Assembly: GCA_002494135.1 (NCBI GenBank)
Contig: DLBG01000114.1
Location: forward strand, 1-14,821
Reading direction: 5' to 3'
Source: Lachnospiraceae bacterium UBA7027
GTDB lineage: Bacteria; Bacillota; Clostridia; Lachnospirales; Lachnospiraceae
Length of the DNA: 14,821 nucleotides
The notes beneath the pieces are model-generated. The model was given only the letters and a program-made list of their open reading frames with translations, searched no databases and was not told where the DNA came from. Positions 1 through 6,219 of the stretch are shown piece after piece (positions within the stretch are counted from its first letter, which is position 1; each line of letters starts with the position of its first letter). The position numbers and the translations under genes are program-made.

Positions 1-240
1 GATTGCCTTCTCGATGTTGGTCTTAACATTATTCTCATAGCCGGAGTAGGTATGAACAACATACCAGCCCATGCCTTTTCCGCTCTTATTGCTGGACTGT
101 CCGATATCATATGCTTCTTCGGCAGCGGCTTTCGCAGCCTCGGTAGCATCCTTAATCGCTTCAGCCTTGGCACTTTCAGCGTTCTCGGCAACTGCGGTTT
201 CTTCGGTTACGCTAGTTTCCAAAATCTCTTTCTCTTCCAT
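1..240 (-). CDS. nusG: Transcription termination/antitermination factor NusG, N-terminal part (cut by window edge)
   Basis: NusG binds RNA polymerase and modulates pausing and termination, linking transcription to translation. Only the first 80 codons are present; the gene runs off the left edge. The start of the NGN domain is recognisable at residues 59-80 (WYVVHTYSGYENNVKTNIEK), which matches the family closely. Before it lies an unusual extension of about 55 residues, rich in Ala and Glu (13 Ala and 12 Glu in the first 43), whereas typical NusG reaches this Trp within the first 10 or so residues. I chose the ATG at 238-240 because a GAGG Shine-Dalgarno lies 7 nt upstream. An internal ATG (Met57, just before the NGN domain) would give a conventional length but has only a poorly spaced purine stretch before it. 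It lies 14 nt downstream of secE, in the usual rpmG-secE-nusG order. Identity is secure; the start is fairly secure. Confidence 0.93.
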   Translation of the reverse strand, partial: MEEKEILETSVTEETAVAENAESAKAEAIKDATEAAKAAAEEAYDIGQSSNKSGKGMGWYVVHTYSGYENNVKTNIEKAI

Positions 241-254
241 TTATAAACCTCGTC

Positions 255-458
255 TTACAGATTAACTAATTTGTCTATGCCGGTCTTTGCAAGGAAATCA
301 ATTCCCGCAATCAGGGCAGAGCAAACAACAGTGATTACGGTAACCAGTAAGGTCTGCTTAATCACGTCGTTTCTCGTAGGCCAGGTAATCTTCTTAAACT
401 CACGCTTTACTCCATGAAAGAAATTCGGCTTGTTTTCCTTCTTTGTTGAATCTGCCAT
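255..458 (-). CDS. secE: Preprotein translocase subunit SecE
   Basis: Small essential subunit of the SecYEG translocon that clamps SecY in the cytoplasmic membrane. The product is 67 aa, the short single-span form usual in Gram-positives. A basic N-terminal region is followed by the SecE signature around residues 16-30 (GVKREFKKITWPTRND) and one transmembrane helix at about 36-57. I chose the ATG at 456-458, because AAAGGA lies 6 nt upstream. The reading frame also contains a TTG at 471-473 that would add five residues, but it has no better ribosome-binding site. The gene sits 28 nt after rpmG and 14 nt before nusG and is most probably co-transcribed with both. Short length and conserved motif leave little doubt. 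Confidence 0.95.
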   Translation of the reverse strand: MADSTKKENKPNFFHGVKREFKKITWPTRNDVIKQTLLVTVITVVCSALIAGIDFLAKTGIDKLVNL

Positions 459-486
459 TTCGGATCCTTTCAATTATAAGAGAAAC

Positions 487-636
487 TTATTTGGTTTCTT
501 TGTGTAAAGTATGTGCCTTGCAGAATCTGCAATACTTCTTGGTTTCCATTCTGTCGGGATGAGTCTTCTTATCCTTCGTAGTGTTATAGTTACGCTGTTT
601 GCATTCTGTGCATGCCAAAGTAATTCTAGTACGCAT
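487..636 (-). CDS. rpmG: 50S ribosomal protein L33 (zinc-ribbon form)
   Basis: L33 is a small protein of the large ribosomal subunit near the E site. The product is 49 aa, the family's normal length, beginning MRTRITLACTECKQRNY. Two cysteine pairs (Cys9/Cys12 and Cys36/Cys39) form the zinc ribbon, so this is the zinc-binding (C+) type, not the cysteine-free paralogue that many Firmicutes make under zinc starvation. The ATG at 634-636 follows a strong GGAGGTG ribosome-binding site at 642-648. The open frame extends further upstream to about 756, but that part runs through the promoter and is not coding. It is the first gene of the rpmG-secE-nusG operon, transcribed from the promoter at 747-775. 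Confidence 0.96.
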   Translation of the reverse strand: MRTRITLACTECKQRNYNTTKDKKTHPDRMETKKYCRFCKAHTLHKETK

Positions 637-746
637 TTCTTCACCTCCACTCGTATGCCGAGTAAACCATAATTCCTTATTTTTAAGGCCTTTTCCGAAA
701 TTAAAGTGCACAAAAAAAAGACCTAAAAAATCAATCTCGCCTATGT

Positions 747-775
747 AGAATAGCACAGCTTTCCATACTCGTCAA
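747..775 (-). promoter_or_regulatory. Sigma-A promoter with extended -10 for rpmG-secE-nusG
   Basis: On the minus strand, TTGACG (770-775) is separated by exactly 17 nt from TATTCT (747-752), which is preceded by TGC, giving an extended -10 element. The predicted transcription start is near 740, leaving an untranslated leader of about 100 nt before rpmG. The leader contains a small stem (CCTTA-AAAA-TAAGG) and a short CTCG/CGAG stem directly upstream of the ribosome-binding site. I cannot say whether either is regulatory. Confidence 0.8.
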
Positions 776-795
776 CAAATATTTTACGTTTATGA

Positions 796-837
796 AAAGG
801 AAAAATTCGGGAAGGAAACATTTCGTTCCTTCCCGAA
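796..837 (-). terminator. Rho-independent terminator of the HPr-family gene
   Basis: A perfect 12-bp inverted repeat (arms 806-817 and 826-837, 8-nt loop) reads TTCGGGAAGGAA/TTCCTTCCCGAA. On the minus strand it is followed by TTTTTCCTTTT (795-805). It begins 11 nt beyond the stop codon of the HPr-family gene and separates that gene from the rpmG operon promoter. The A-rich tract lies only on the side expected for minus-strand termination. Confidence 0.9.
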
Positions 838-848
838 AGCTGTCTTTC

Positions 849-1112
849 TTATTCTCCGAGTCCGCTTTCAATCGCATTTACAAGATGCTCCAACGCTTCT
901 TTCTCGTCCACGCCCTCGCAAATGAGTTTGATTTCATCACCGCTTTTAACGCAGGCCCCCAAAACGCTTAATACACTCTTGGCATTTGCCGTGCTGTCAC
1001 GGAATTGAAACGTAATCAGGGATTTATATTTGATTGCCTCTTTGCAGAGGTTACCGGCCGGTCCCAGGTGCAGACCCGTCGGGTTCTTGATAACTACGCT
1101 CTGACTGACCAT
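849..1112 (-). CDS. ptsH: HPr-family phosphocarrier protein, atypical (Arg17 replaced by Gly)
   Basis: HPr carries phosphate from enzyme I to sugar-specific IIA domains of the PTS through His15, and in Firmicutes is also phosphorylated on Ser46 by HPr kinase for CcpA-dependent catabolite control. The product is 87 aa, the normal length, ending SGLGE as many HPr proteins do. The active-site loop reads NPTGLHLGPAG: His15 is kept, but position 17, normally an invariant Arg (H-A/L-R-P-A), is Gly, encoded by GGA. Ser46 is present in NAKSVLSVLG, with hydrophobic residues at 47, 48 and 51 that suit kinase/CcpA contacts. The ATG at 1110-1112 follows GGAGG by 7 nt. It is monocistronic: own promoter, own terminator, no ptsI nearby. 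It could be a regulatory HPr-like protein (compare Crh) rather than the main phosphocarrier; the symbol marks the family only. Confidence 0.85.
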   Translation of the reverse strand: MVSQSVVIKNPTGLHLGPAGNLCKEAIKYKSLITFQFRDSTANAKSVLSVLGACVKSGDEIKLICEGVDEKEALEHLVNAIESGLGE

Positions 1113-1160
1113 TTGCGTACCTCCAATCCATTCAGTTTTTGTATTGCTATCCCCTAAAAT

Positions 1161-1190
1161 GCATCTTGTCTTCCCCCGAAGAAAAAATGC
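1161..1190 (-). promoter_or_regulatory. Long hairpin in the leader of the HPr-family gene
   Basis: On the minus strand, GCATTTTTTCTTC (1178-1190) and GAAGACAAGATGC (1161-1173) pair over 13 positions, with one U-C mismatch and one G-U pair, around a GGGG loop. It lies inside the roughly 95-nt leader predicted from the promoter at 1215-1244, about 37 nt upstream of the ribosome-binding site. It is followed only by ATTTTA, too short for a convincing intrinsic terminator, so a leader element or weak terminator of the upstream operon are both possible. Confidence 0.45.
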
Positions 1191-1214
1191 GAAATAACTT
1201 GTAACCCTGTGCTT

Positions 1215-1244
1215 ATTATACCATATTATAAACCGGCAAGTAAA
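1215..1244 (-). promoter_or_regulatory. Sigma-A promoter of the HPr-family gene
   Basis: A perfect TATAAT (1215-1220) is preceded at 18 nt by TTTACT (1239-1244, four of six matches to TTGACA). A second TATAAT overlaps the spacer at 1225-1230. The -35 box starts only 7 nt after the glmM stop codon, and no convincing terminator separates glmM from it, so readthrough from glmM may add to expression. The predicted start is near 1208. Confidence 0.65.
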
Positions 1245-1251
1245 CCTTATC

Positions 1252-2601
1252 TTACAGCATGGTATGCGTAATCAGTTCCGCCAGTTTGTTGGCTTCTTCT
1301 TCAATCAGCTTCTGATCCTTGCCTTCAATCATGACACGAACCATGGGCTCCGTTCCGGAGGGACGGATTAAAACCCTGCCTTCGCCGGCAAACTTTTTAT
1401 TCAGCTCCTCAATTGCCTCGGCGATTTCGGGATACTCCAGGTAATGCTCTTTCTTATGGTTCGGAACCTTTGCGTTTACAAGTGCCTGCGGAAGAACTTC
1501 CATAATGGAAGCAAGTTCGGAAAGGGTCTTTCCCGTATCCACTACAACCTGCAGAAGTAAAAGTGCGGATAAAAGGCCGTCACCGGTGGTGTTGCGGTCC
1601 AGGAAAATAATATGTCCGGACTGCTCGCCGCCCAGATTGTAACCATGTTCCTTCATATGTTCCAGAACATAACGGTCGCCGACCTTGGTCGTCTCAAGGT
1701 TGATTCCCTCTCTCTTGGCCATTAAGGTCATACCCAGGTTGCTCATTACGGTTACAACGATGGTATCCTGCTTTAAGGTACCGCGTTCCTTCATATAATT
1801 ACCGATGATGGACATAATCTGGTCGCCGTCTACAAGCTTGCCGTTCTCATCTACCGCAAGAAGTCTGTCTGCGTCGCCGTCGAACGCAAGTCCCAGGTTC
1901 GCTTTCTCATAAACAACTCTTGCGCAGAGCTCTTCCATATGAGTGGAACCGCAGTTTGCATTGATGTTGGTTCCGTCCGGATTGTTGTGAATGGCTACCA
2001 CGTTGGCTCCGAGCTCTTTTAAGGCTTCCACGGAGGTATAATAGGAAGCGCCCTCCGCGCAGTCCACAACGATTTTTAAATTGGAAAGGTCCACGTTGAC
2101 GGAACGGATGGAGTGGTTAATGTACTCTTCTCTTGCGTCCGTACGGTATTTGATTTTTCCGACACCGGAACCGGTGGGGAAATTTACGCCTTCCATGTTG
2201 CTCTTGATTAAGGCTTCGATTTCGTCTTCCATGGCATCGGGAAGTTTGTATCCGTTGCCGTCGAAAAACTTGATTCCGTTGAATTCAACAGGGTTGTGGG
2301 ATGCGGAGATTACAACACCGGCATCCACTTTGTATTTCTTGGTAAGGTAAGCAACCGCAGGGGTGGGAAGCACTCCCACGTATACGGCATTGGCTCCTAC
2401 GGAGCAGGCGCCCGCCATCAGTGCATTTGCAAGCATGTCGCCGGAAATTCTGGTATCGCAGCCAACCATAATGGTCGGCTTATGGTTGGTTTCCTTGGAT
2501 AATACATAGGCTCCAGCCTGTCCGAGCTGCATTGCAAGAAGCGGAGTTAGTTCCTCGTTTGCAACTCCTCTGACGCCGTCAGTACCAAACATTCTTCCCA
2601 T
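1252..2601 (-). CDS. glmM: Phosphoglucosamine mutase GlmM
   Basis: Converts glucosamine-6-phosphate to glucosamine-1-phosphate, the step before UDP-GlcNAc synthesis for peptidoglycan. The product is 449 aa, the family's usual size. The N-terminus MGRMFGTDGVRGVAN is typical. The catalytic serine is Ser101 in the SASHNP loop, the metal-binding loop is DGDADR at 241-246, the sugar-binding loop GGEQSGH is at 324-330, and the C-terminal phosphate-binding loop RPSGTEP is at 413-419. All are intact. The ATG at 2599-2601 has GAGGG 8 nt upstream; Met4 is a less likely alternative because the purines before it lie too close. It starts 48 nt after cdaR, completing the conserved cdaA-cdaR-glmM module, in which GlmM is known in other Firmicutes to bind and inhibit CdaA. 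No strong promoter is visible in the 48-nt gap. Confidence 0.97.
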   Translation of the reverse strand: MGRMFGTDGVRGVANEELTPLLAMQLGQAGAYVLSKETNHKPTIMVGCDTRISGDMLANALMAGACSVGANAVYVGVLPTPAVAYLTKKYKVDAGVVISASHNPVEFNGIKFFDGNGYKLPDAMEDEIEALIKSNMEGVNFPTGSGVGKIKYRTDAREEYINHSIRSVNVDLSNLKIVVDCAEGASYYTSVEALKELGANVVAIHNNPDGTNINANCGSTHMEELCARVVYEKANLGLAFDGDADRLLAVDENGKLVDGDQIMSIIGNYMKERGTLKQDTIVVTVMSNLGMTLMAKREGINLETTKVGDRYVLEHMKEHGYNLGGEQSGHIIFLDRNTTGDGLLSALLLLQVVVDTGKTLSELASIMEVLPQALVNAKVPNHKKEHYLEYPEIAEAIEELNKKFAGEGRVLIRPSGTEPMVRVMIEGKDQKLIEEEANKLAELITHTML

Positions 2602-2649
2602 ACTTTTGTCCCTCTTTCTGATTGTTATTTTATTGTAAAATCATTTCCT

Positions 2650-3933
2650 CTACAGATCCGAAATCCGGATGTGAAGCTTGCCCTCTTCCAAATGAACACC
2701 GGTAGGAAGTTCAACGGTCGGCTCAATGTAATAATTGCCTGCCGGAAGTTCCGTCATATCGTTATCGTTCATGTAATCCGCGATATCAATCACAAAGCTT
2801 AAGCTCTTTTCGTCAATTTCCTCAAGTCTGTCGGACAGACCGAAAATACGGATTTCCAGTTCGCCATTTCTAACAAGGGTATTGTCATCCACGATTTCCA
2901 TCTTCTTTCCGGTAGGAAGCCCTTTGGCAGAAATGCTCTTTACGTCCTTTTTCAGATTCATGTAAACTTCTTTCTGAATTACGGCCGTAACGGTGGTCAC
3001 ACCGGAAAAATCTTTGGACGCGAATTCAATGTTCGTCGGCAGGTAATCTTCCAGGTCAATGGTAAAGGAGGTATTGTTCCTTGCTCCTTCCACGGAAAGA
3101 TCCTGACCCTGGACATAAATGGCTTCAACGGCATCCAGACGGGATTTCTTGCCGCAGATATATACCTGCTCCACTTTTGCCTGTGTCTTGTCCGAAAGCG
3201 CATATCCTTCTTCCGGGGTGCCCGTAAACCGGTAAACAACCGGAACAATTTTGGTATACAGAATTTCCTGATTGATGCTTACCTTAGCGATATTCATGTT
3301 CAGTCTCGGAGACTCCACCACTTCACCCTTCTTGTCGTACAAAACAATCGGGATGGAAGCCGAAACATCCGCCGTAGCATTGGTAACATCCACTTCGGCT
3401 CTTGCGGTCTCGATGGTGGATACGATGGATTCCGGTCCGGAAATTTCCACCTGGTTTAAATCAAGCGAACGGTTTCCGACAATATATCCTTCGGACGGTG
3501 TACCGTTTGTCTGAATGTAGATTCGCTTGGATACTTTCGACAGTTTCTCGACCTCGAGCTTGACATTCTCATCGGAAAGCCGGATGGAGTCGAGCTCATT
3601 GGCGGATTTGTTGCATGTTGCCTTAATGGTTAAGGTGTTCATGCTGGTCAAATCCTTCATATCCGCCGTCGCAGAAATATTTTCCTTGGAAATCTCCTCG
3701 ATTACGCTCCGGCGTCCGGTAATGGTTACCGTGACATAGTTCGACTCATCGAGAATATCATAGCAAAGGCCCTGTTTTTCAAGTTCCGCGGCATTGAGAA
3801 TCTGCACCTCAACTCCGGAGAACTGGATGCTCTTTGCGGGATCGTCGATATTTACAACGATTAACCACAGAATGACCGCAAAAACAATGGCCAGAATTTT
3901 CAATTCTAAGTTATGCGTCAGCTTTTCCTTCAT
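2650..3933 (-). CDS. cdaR: CdaA regulatory protein CdaR (YbbR-repeat protein)
   Basis: A membrane-anchored extracellular protein that modulates the diadenylate cyclase CdaA. The 427-aa product has a short cytoplasmic N-terminus, one transmembrane helix at about 11-29 and a long extracellular part. This part contains about four YbbR-type beta-rich repeats, roughly at 36-130, 135-225, 226-325 and 330-427. Related turns recur as GTPSEGY (144-150) and GTPEEGY (238-244), with a degenerate form GLPTGKK (338-344). Length and layout match the family. The ATG at 3931-3933 overlaps the end of cdaA by 23 nt, indicating translational coupling; AAAGG lies just upstream inside cdaA. The sequence does not show what signal it senses. 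A role at the interface of the cell wall and CdaA is known from homologues. Confidence 0.93.
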   Translation of the reverse strand: MKEKLTHNLELKILAIVFAVILWLIVVNIDDPAKSIQFSGVEVQILNAAELEKQGLCYDILDESNYVTVTITGRRSVIEEISKENISATADMKDLTSMNTLTIKATCNKSANELDSIRLSDENVKLEVEKLSKVSKRIYIQTNGTPSEGYIVGNRSLDLNQVEISGPESIVSTIETARAEVDVTNATADVSASIPIVLYDKKGEVVESPRLNMNIAKVSINQEILYTKIVPVVYRFTGTPEEGYALSDKTQAKVEQVYICGKKSRLDAVEAIYVQGQDLSVEGARNNTSFTIDLEDYLPTNIEFASKDFSGVTTVTAVIQKEVYMNLKKDVKSISAKGLPTGKKMEIVDDNTLVRNGELEIRIFGLSDRLEEIDEKSLSFVIDIADYMNDNDMTELPAGNYYIEPTVELPTGVHLEEGKLHIRISDL

Positions 3934-4861
3934 TTGCCTTTTGCTCTAAACCGTTTTCCCCTTTGCCGGGTTCTTCTTTCTTATCTTTCTTATCTTCCTT
4001 GTCGTCTTTTTTGCTTCTCTTAAAGAAACTGAACTTGCTTTCCTGCAGTCTCTTGTCCTGAACGATTTCCAGTTTCTTGCGCAGTTCCGATACTTCCAGC
4101 GCACGGTAAATTTCTCCGCCGTATGCCACACTGACTTTTCCGGTTTCCTCGCTGACAATGACCGTCATGGAATCCGTATTCTCGGAAATTCCGACCGCCG
4201 CCCTGTGTCTGGTTCCGAGTTCCTTGCTTAAGCTTCGGTTGTCGGATAACGGCAGGTAACAGGTGGCCGCCGCCACACGGTCTCCGCGAACAATCACAGC
4301 GCCGTCGTGAAGCGGGGTATTATGCTCGAAAATATTAATCAGAAGCTGGCTTGTCACCACCGCATCCACGGCAATACCCGTTCTTTCATACTCTCCGAGC
4401 GGAGTATCGCACTCGATTACAATCAGCGCACCGGTTTTTGCACGGCCCATTTCGTAACTTGCAACGATAATCTCATTTAATGTCTTGTCGGAGAAACGGC
4501 ATTCCACCTTCTTGTCGTCCAGCCTTGCAATGGCCGTAATAATGTTCGTATGACCCAGATCTTCGATCAGACGCCTGATTTCCGGCTGCAATGCCACGAT
4601 GATGGCAATGGATACCAGGGTAAACAGGCTCTTTGCCAGCCAGATAATGGTGGTCATGTCAAAAATCACCGCAATGGCCATAAAAACAAGAACAATGGCA
4701 AGGCCCTTAACGATGGACCATGCCCTTGTATTCTTCACCCAGACCATAATCTCATAAAGGATGAATGCCAGAAGGATGATTTCCACCACATCCGGAATTC
4801 CTACCTTCGGAAGACGAAAGGCCGAAAAATATTCACTTGCCAGATTTGCGATTCTTTCCAT
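3911..4861 (-). CDS. cdaA: Diadenylate cyclase CdaA (c-di-AMP synthase)
   Basis: Condenses two ATP into cyclic di-AMP, an essential second messenger for potassium/osmolyte balance and cell-wall homeostasis. The 316-aa protein begins with three predicted membrane helices (about 24-42, 50-68 and 74-92) and continues into a cytoplasmic DAC domain (about 100-265). Both catalytic motifs are intact: DGA at 186-188 in LHDGAVIV and RHR at 218-220 in GTRHRAAVGISE. After the domain comes a roughly 45-residue highly charged, probably disordered tail (residues 270-316, with repeated DKK/EDKK units), making the protein about 40 residues longer than B. subtilis CdaA. The ATG at 4859-4861 lies inside the preceding membrane-protein gene (29-nt overlap), and the stop lies inside cdaR, so all three are coupled. 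It is the catalytic centre of the cdaA-cdaR-glmM module. Confidence 0.97.
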   Translation of the reverse strand: MERIANLASEYFSAFRLPKVGIPDVVEIILLAFILYEIMVWVKNTRAWSIVKGLAIVLVFMAIAVIFDMTTIIWLAKSLFTLVSIAIIVALQPEIRRLIEDLGHTNIITAIARLDDKKVECRFSDKTLNEIIVASYEMGRAKTGALIVIECDTPLGEYERTGIAVDAVVTSQLLINIFEHNTPLHDGAVIVRGDRVAAATCYLPLSDNRSLSKELGTRHRAAVGISENTDSMTVIVSEETGKVSVAYGGEIYRALEVSELRKKLEIVQDKRLQESKFSFFKRSKKDDKEDKKDKKEEPGKGENGLEQKANEGKADA

Positions 4862-5807
4862 CTTCTCTTTCCGTGTTATCGTTTACCGCTTTCACCTTTT
4901 TAACCTTCCTTTCGGAAGTGGAAAGCGTAACCTTCGGAACCGCCTTTACAAAGTAATAATAATCGTCATCCTCGAACTGGACCTTTTCCGTTCGGGCATA
5001 GTCCAGATTGAAGGCGAAAAATTTCACAACATAAGCTACCGCGAAACCGATGATGGTTCCGATGATGGTTCCGAGTACCGGAACCTGGGTATTCAGTGCC
5101 AGATCCCCGACAAAGAGAATCAGCACGTTCAGAAGCGCACCCACAATCATGGCGATGGTCCATGCATGATCGATGTTCATGCGGCGAACCAGATAAACGG
5201 CCAGCGTTGCCGCAACGAATGCCACAACCGCTACCATCATGCCCTTGTTTGTGACGATGCCCTCGATAATCGATTTTAACTTCGTGGCCATCTCGGTCAT
5301 TTTGGCTTCACTGCCGGACTTTGAAATACCCGCTATAAAATGCAGGCAATAGTAGGCAATGACACCACATCCCACGCTGACGCAGGTTCCCGGACTTCCG
5401 AGGAGTCCCGCGGTTAGGGGAACCGCACACGGGATTTTCAGTGCAAAGCAGATCGGCAGAACCACTGCCACGACGGAATCCTTGGGGCTGAAGCGGAAAT
5501 ACAGCAAAAACAGAATGATAAATACGATTCCCACAACAAGCGCCGCTTCCTTCGACAGTGCATAAATGTGCAAAAGCGACATGGCGGATGCTGCCAGTAC
5601 CAGGAAATTAAGCGGAAGGAAGGAGCAAAGCAAAGCCAGTATCAGTGCGATCGGGAACTTTGCGAACTTCTCCATGAATCCGAGTTTTGCGTTGATCATC
5701 AGGAAGGTAATAAAAGCCAGAAGGAATTTCAATACCGGCACGATGAAGTTTTCGTACTTTGCATAGAAGTTTTTTACAAACTCCCTGATTTCCAATAGTT
5801 TCGTCAT
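4833..5807 (-). CDS. Uncharacterised polytopic membrane protein coupled to cdaA
   Basis: I do not recognise a named family. The 324-aa product is an integral membrane protein with about eight or nine hydrophobic segments (near 21-40, 52-84 probably as two, 88-106, 112-134, 143-161, 189-207, 216-234 and 243-264). Features that look conserved-functional are the glycine/cysteine-rich stretch LLGSPGTCVSVGCGV (135-149) and an acidic-aromatic motif FEDDDYYYFVKAVPK (278-292) right after the last helix, followed by a basic, hydrophilic C-terminus. The ATG at 5805-5807 overlaps the previous stop as TAATG, with AGAGG 5-6 nt upstream. Its 3' end overlaps cdaA by 29 nt. The coupling suggests a role tied to c-di-AMP signalling or envelope homeostasis, but this is guilt by association only. 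Transporter, sensor or scaffold are all possible. Confidence 0.85.
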   Translation of the reverse strand: MTKLLEIREFVKNFYAKYENFIVPVLKFLLAFITFLMINAKLGFMEKFAKFPIALILALLCSFLPLNFLVLAASAMSLLHIYALSKEAALVVGIVFIILFLLYFRFSPKDSVVAVVLPICFALKIPCAVPLTAGLLGSPGTCVSVGCGVIAYYCLHFIAGISKSGSEAKMTEMATKLKSIIEGIVTNKGMMVAVVAFVAATLAVYLVRRMNIDHAWTIAMIVGALLNVLILFVGDLALNTQVPVLGTIIGTIIGFAVAYVVKFFAFNLDYARTEKVQFEDDDYYYFVKAVPKVTLSTSERKVKKVKAVNDNTEREDGKNRKSGK

Positions 5808-6214
5808 TACTGCCTCTTTTCCTTTCTTTCCCTCTGATAGAGAATTTGAAGACGTCTCAGATTATTAAAATATACCTTCAGGCGGTTACGCGCTTTCCGG
5901 TATTTAAATGCAAACACCACGTAGGTAATCAGGGCGTATGCCGATACGAAAATCACATAATAGAGCAATGCTTTCTCCGCCAGCTGCGCCACATCGGAGC
6001 GGTAAATCATGTTGACAAACTCTTCGGAGTCGTAAAGTACATAAAGAACCAGGCCCAGCAGATATACTGCGCTTCCGCTTAAAACCGACCCGAGAATACG
6101 AAGGCTTAAATAATCGCTTCGAAAATACGTACCGATCTGGACGTTTTTCTTGCCTTCCTTCTTCTCGTACATGGCCAGACGGCTCATTAACTTGACTCTC
6201 TGTTCGTGAATCAT
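5807..6214 (-). CDS. Uncharacterised two-span membrane protein
   Basis: No family recognised. The 135-aa product has a basic N-terminal segment, two predicted transmembrane helices (about 39-60 and 82-104) joined by a short acidic loop (DSEEFVNMIYRSDVAQLAE), and a strongly basic, probably helical C-terminal tail (105-135, rich in Arg/Lys). Both termini are expected in the cytoplasm. It lies 5 nt after comF and shares one base with the next gene (TAATG), so it is firmly inside the operon and probably works with the 324-aa membrane protein. The start is uncertain: the ATG at 6212-6214 has only a distant AAGGGG, while an in-frame ATG at 6185-6187 (Met10) has GAGAG 8 nt upstream. Confidence 0.8.
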   Translation of the reverse strand: MIHEQRVKLMSRLAMYEKKEGKKNVQIGTYFRSDYLSLRILGSVLSGSAVYLLGLVLYVLYDSEEFVNMIYRSDVAQLAEKALLYYVIFVSAYALITYVVFAFKYRKARNRLKVYFNNLRRLQILYQRERKEKRQ

Positions 6215-6219
6215 GTGTC

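Noticed and set aside
255..473. A longer SecE starting at a TTG (471-473)
   Set aside because: The ATG at 456-458 has a well-placed AAAGGA; the extension adds five unconserved residues.
474..713. A 79-codon minus-strand frame overlapping rpmG
   Set aside because: Out of frame with L33, which has unmistakable zinc-ribbon cysteines, and with no recognisable protein features.
487..756. An 89-codon open frame extending rpmG upstream to 756
   Set aside because: The upstream part runs through the promoter and leader. The strong GGAGGTG at 642-648 fixes the L33 start at 636 and gives the family's normal 49 aa.
1161..1190. The HPr leader hairpin as a definite intrinsic terminator for glmM
   Set aside because: On the minus strand it is followed by only ATTTTA then GGGG, and it lies downstream of a good promoter. 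Kept only as a possible leader element.
2602..2649. A promoter in the 48-nt gap ahead of glmM
   Set aside because: A TAAAAT-like -10 is present, but no acceptable -35 (best is CTGTAG) lies at a proper distance.
4761..5279. A 172-codon plus-strand open frame opposite cdaA and the 324-aa membrane protein gene
   Set aside because: Antisense to genes with clear membrane segments and catalytic motifs. It has no ribosome-binding site and a His/Asn/Arg-rich composition typical of a shadow frame.
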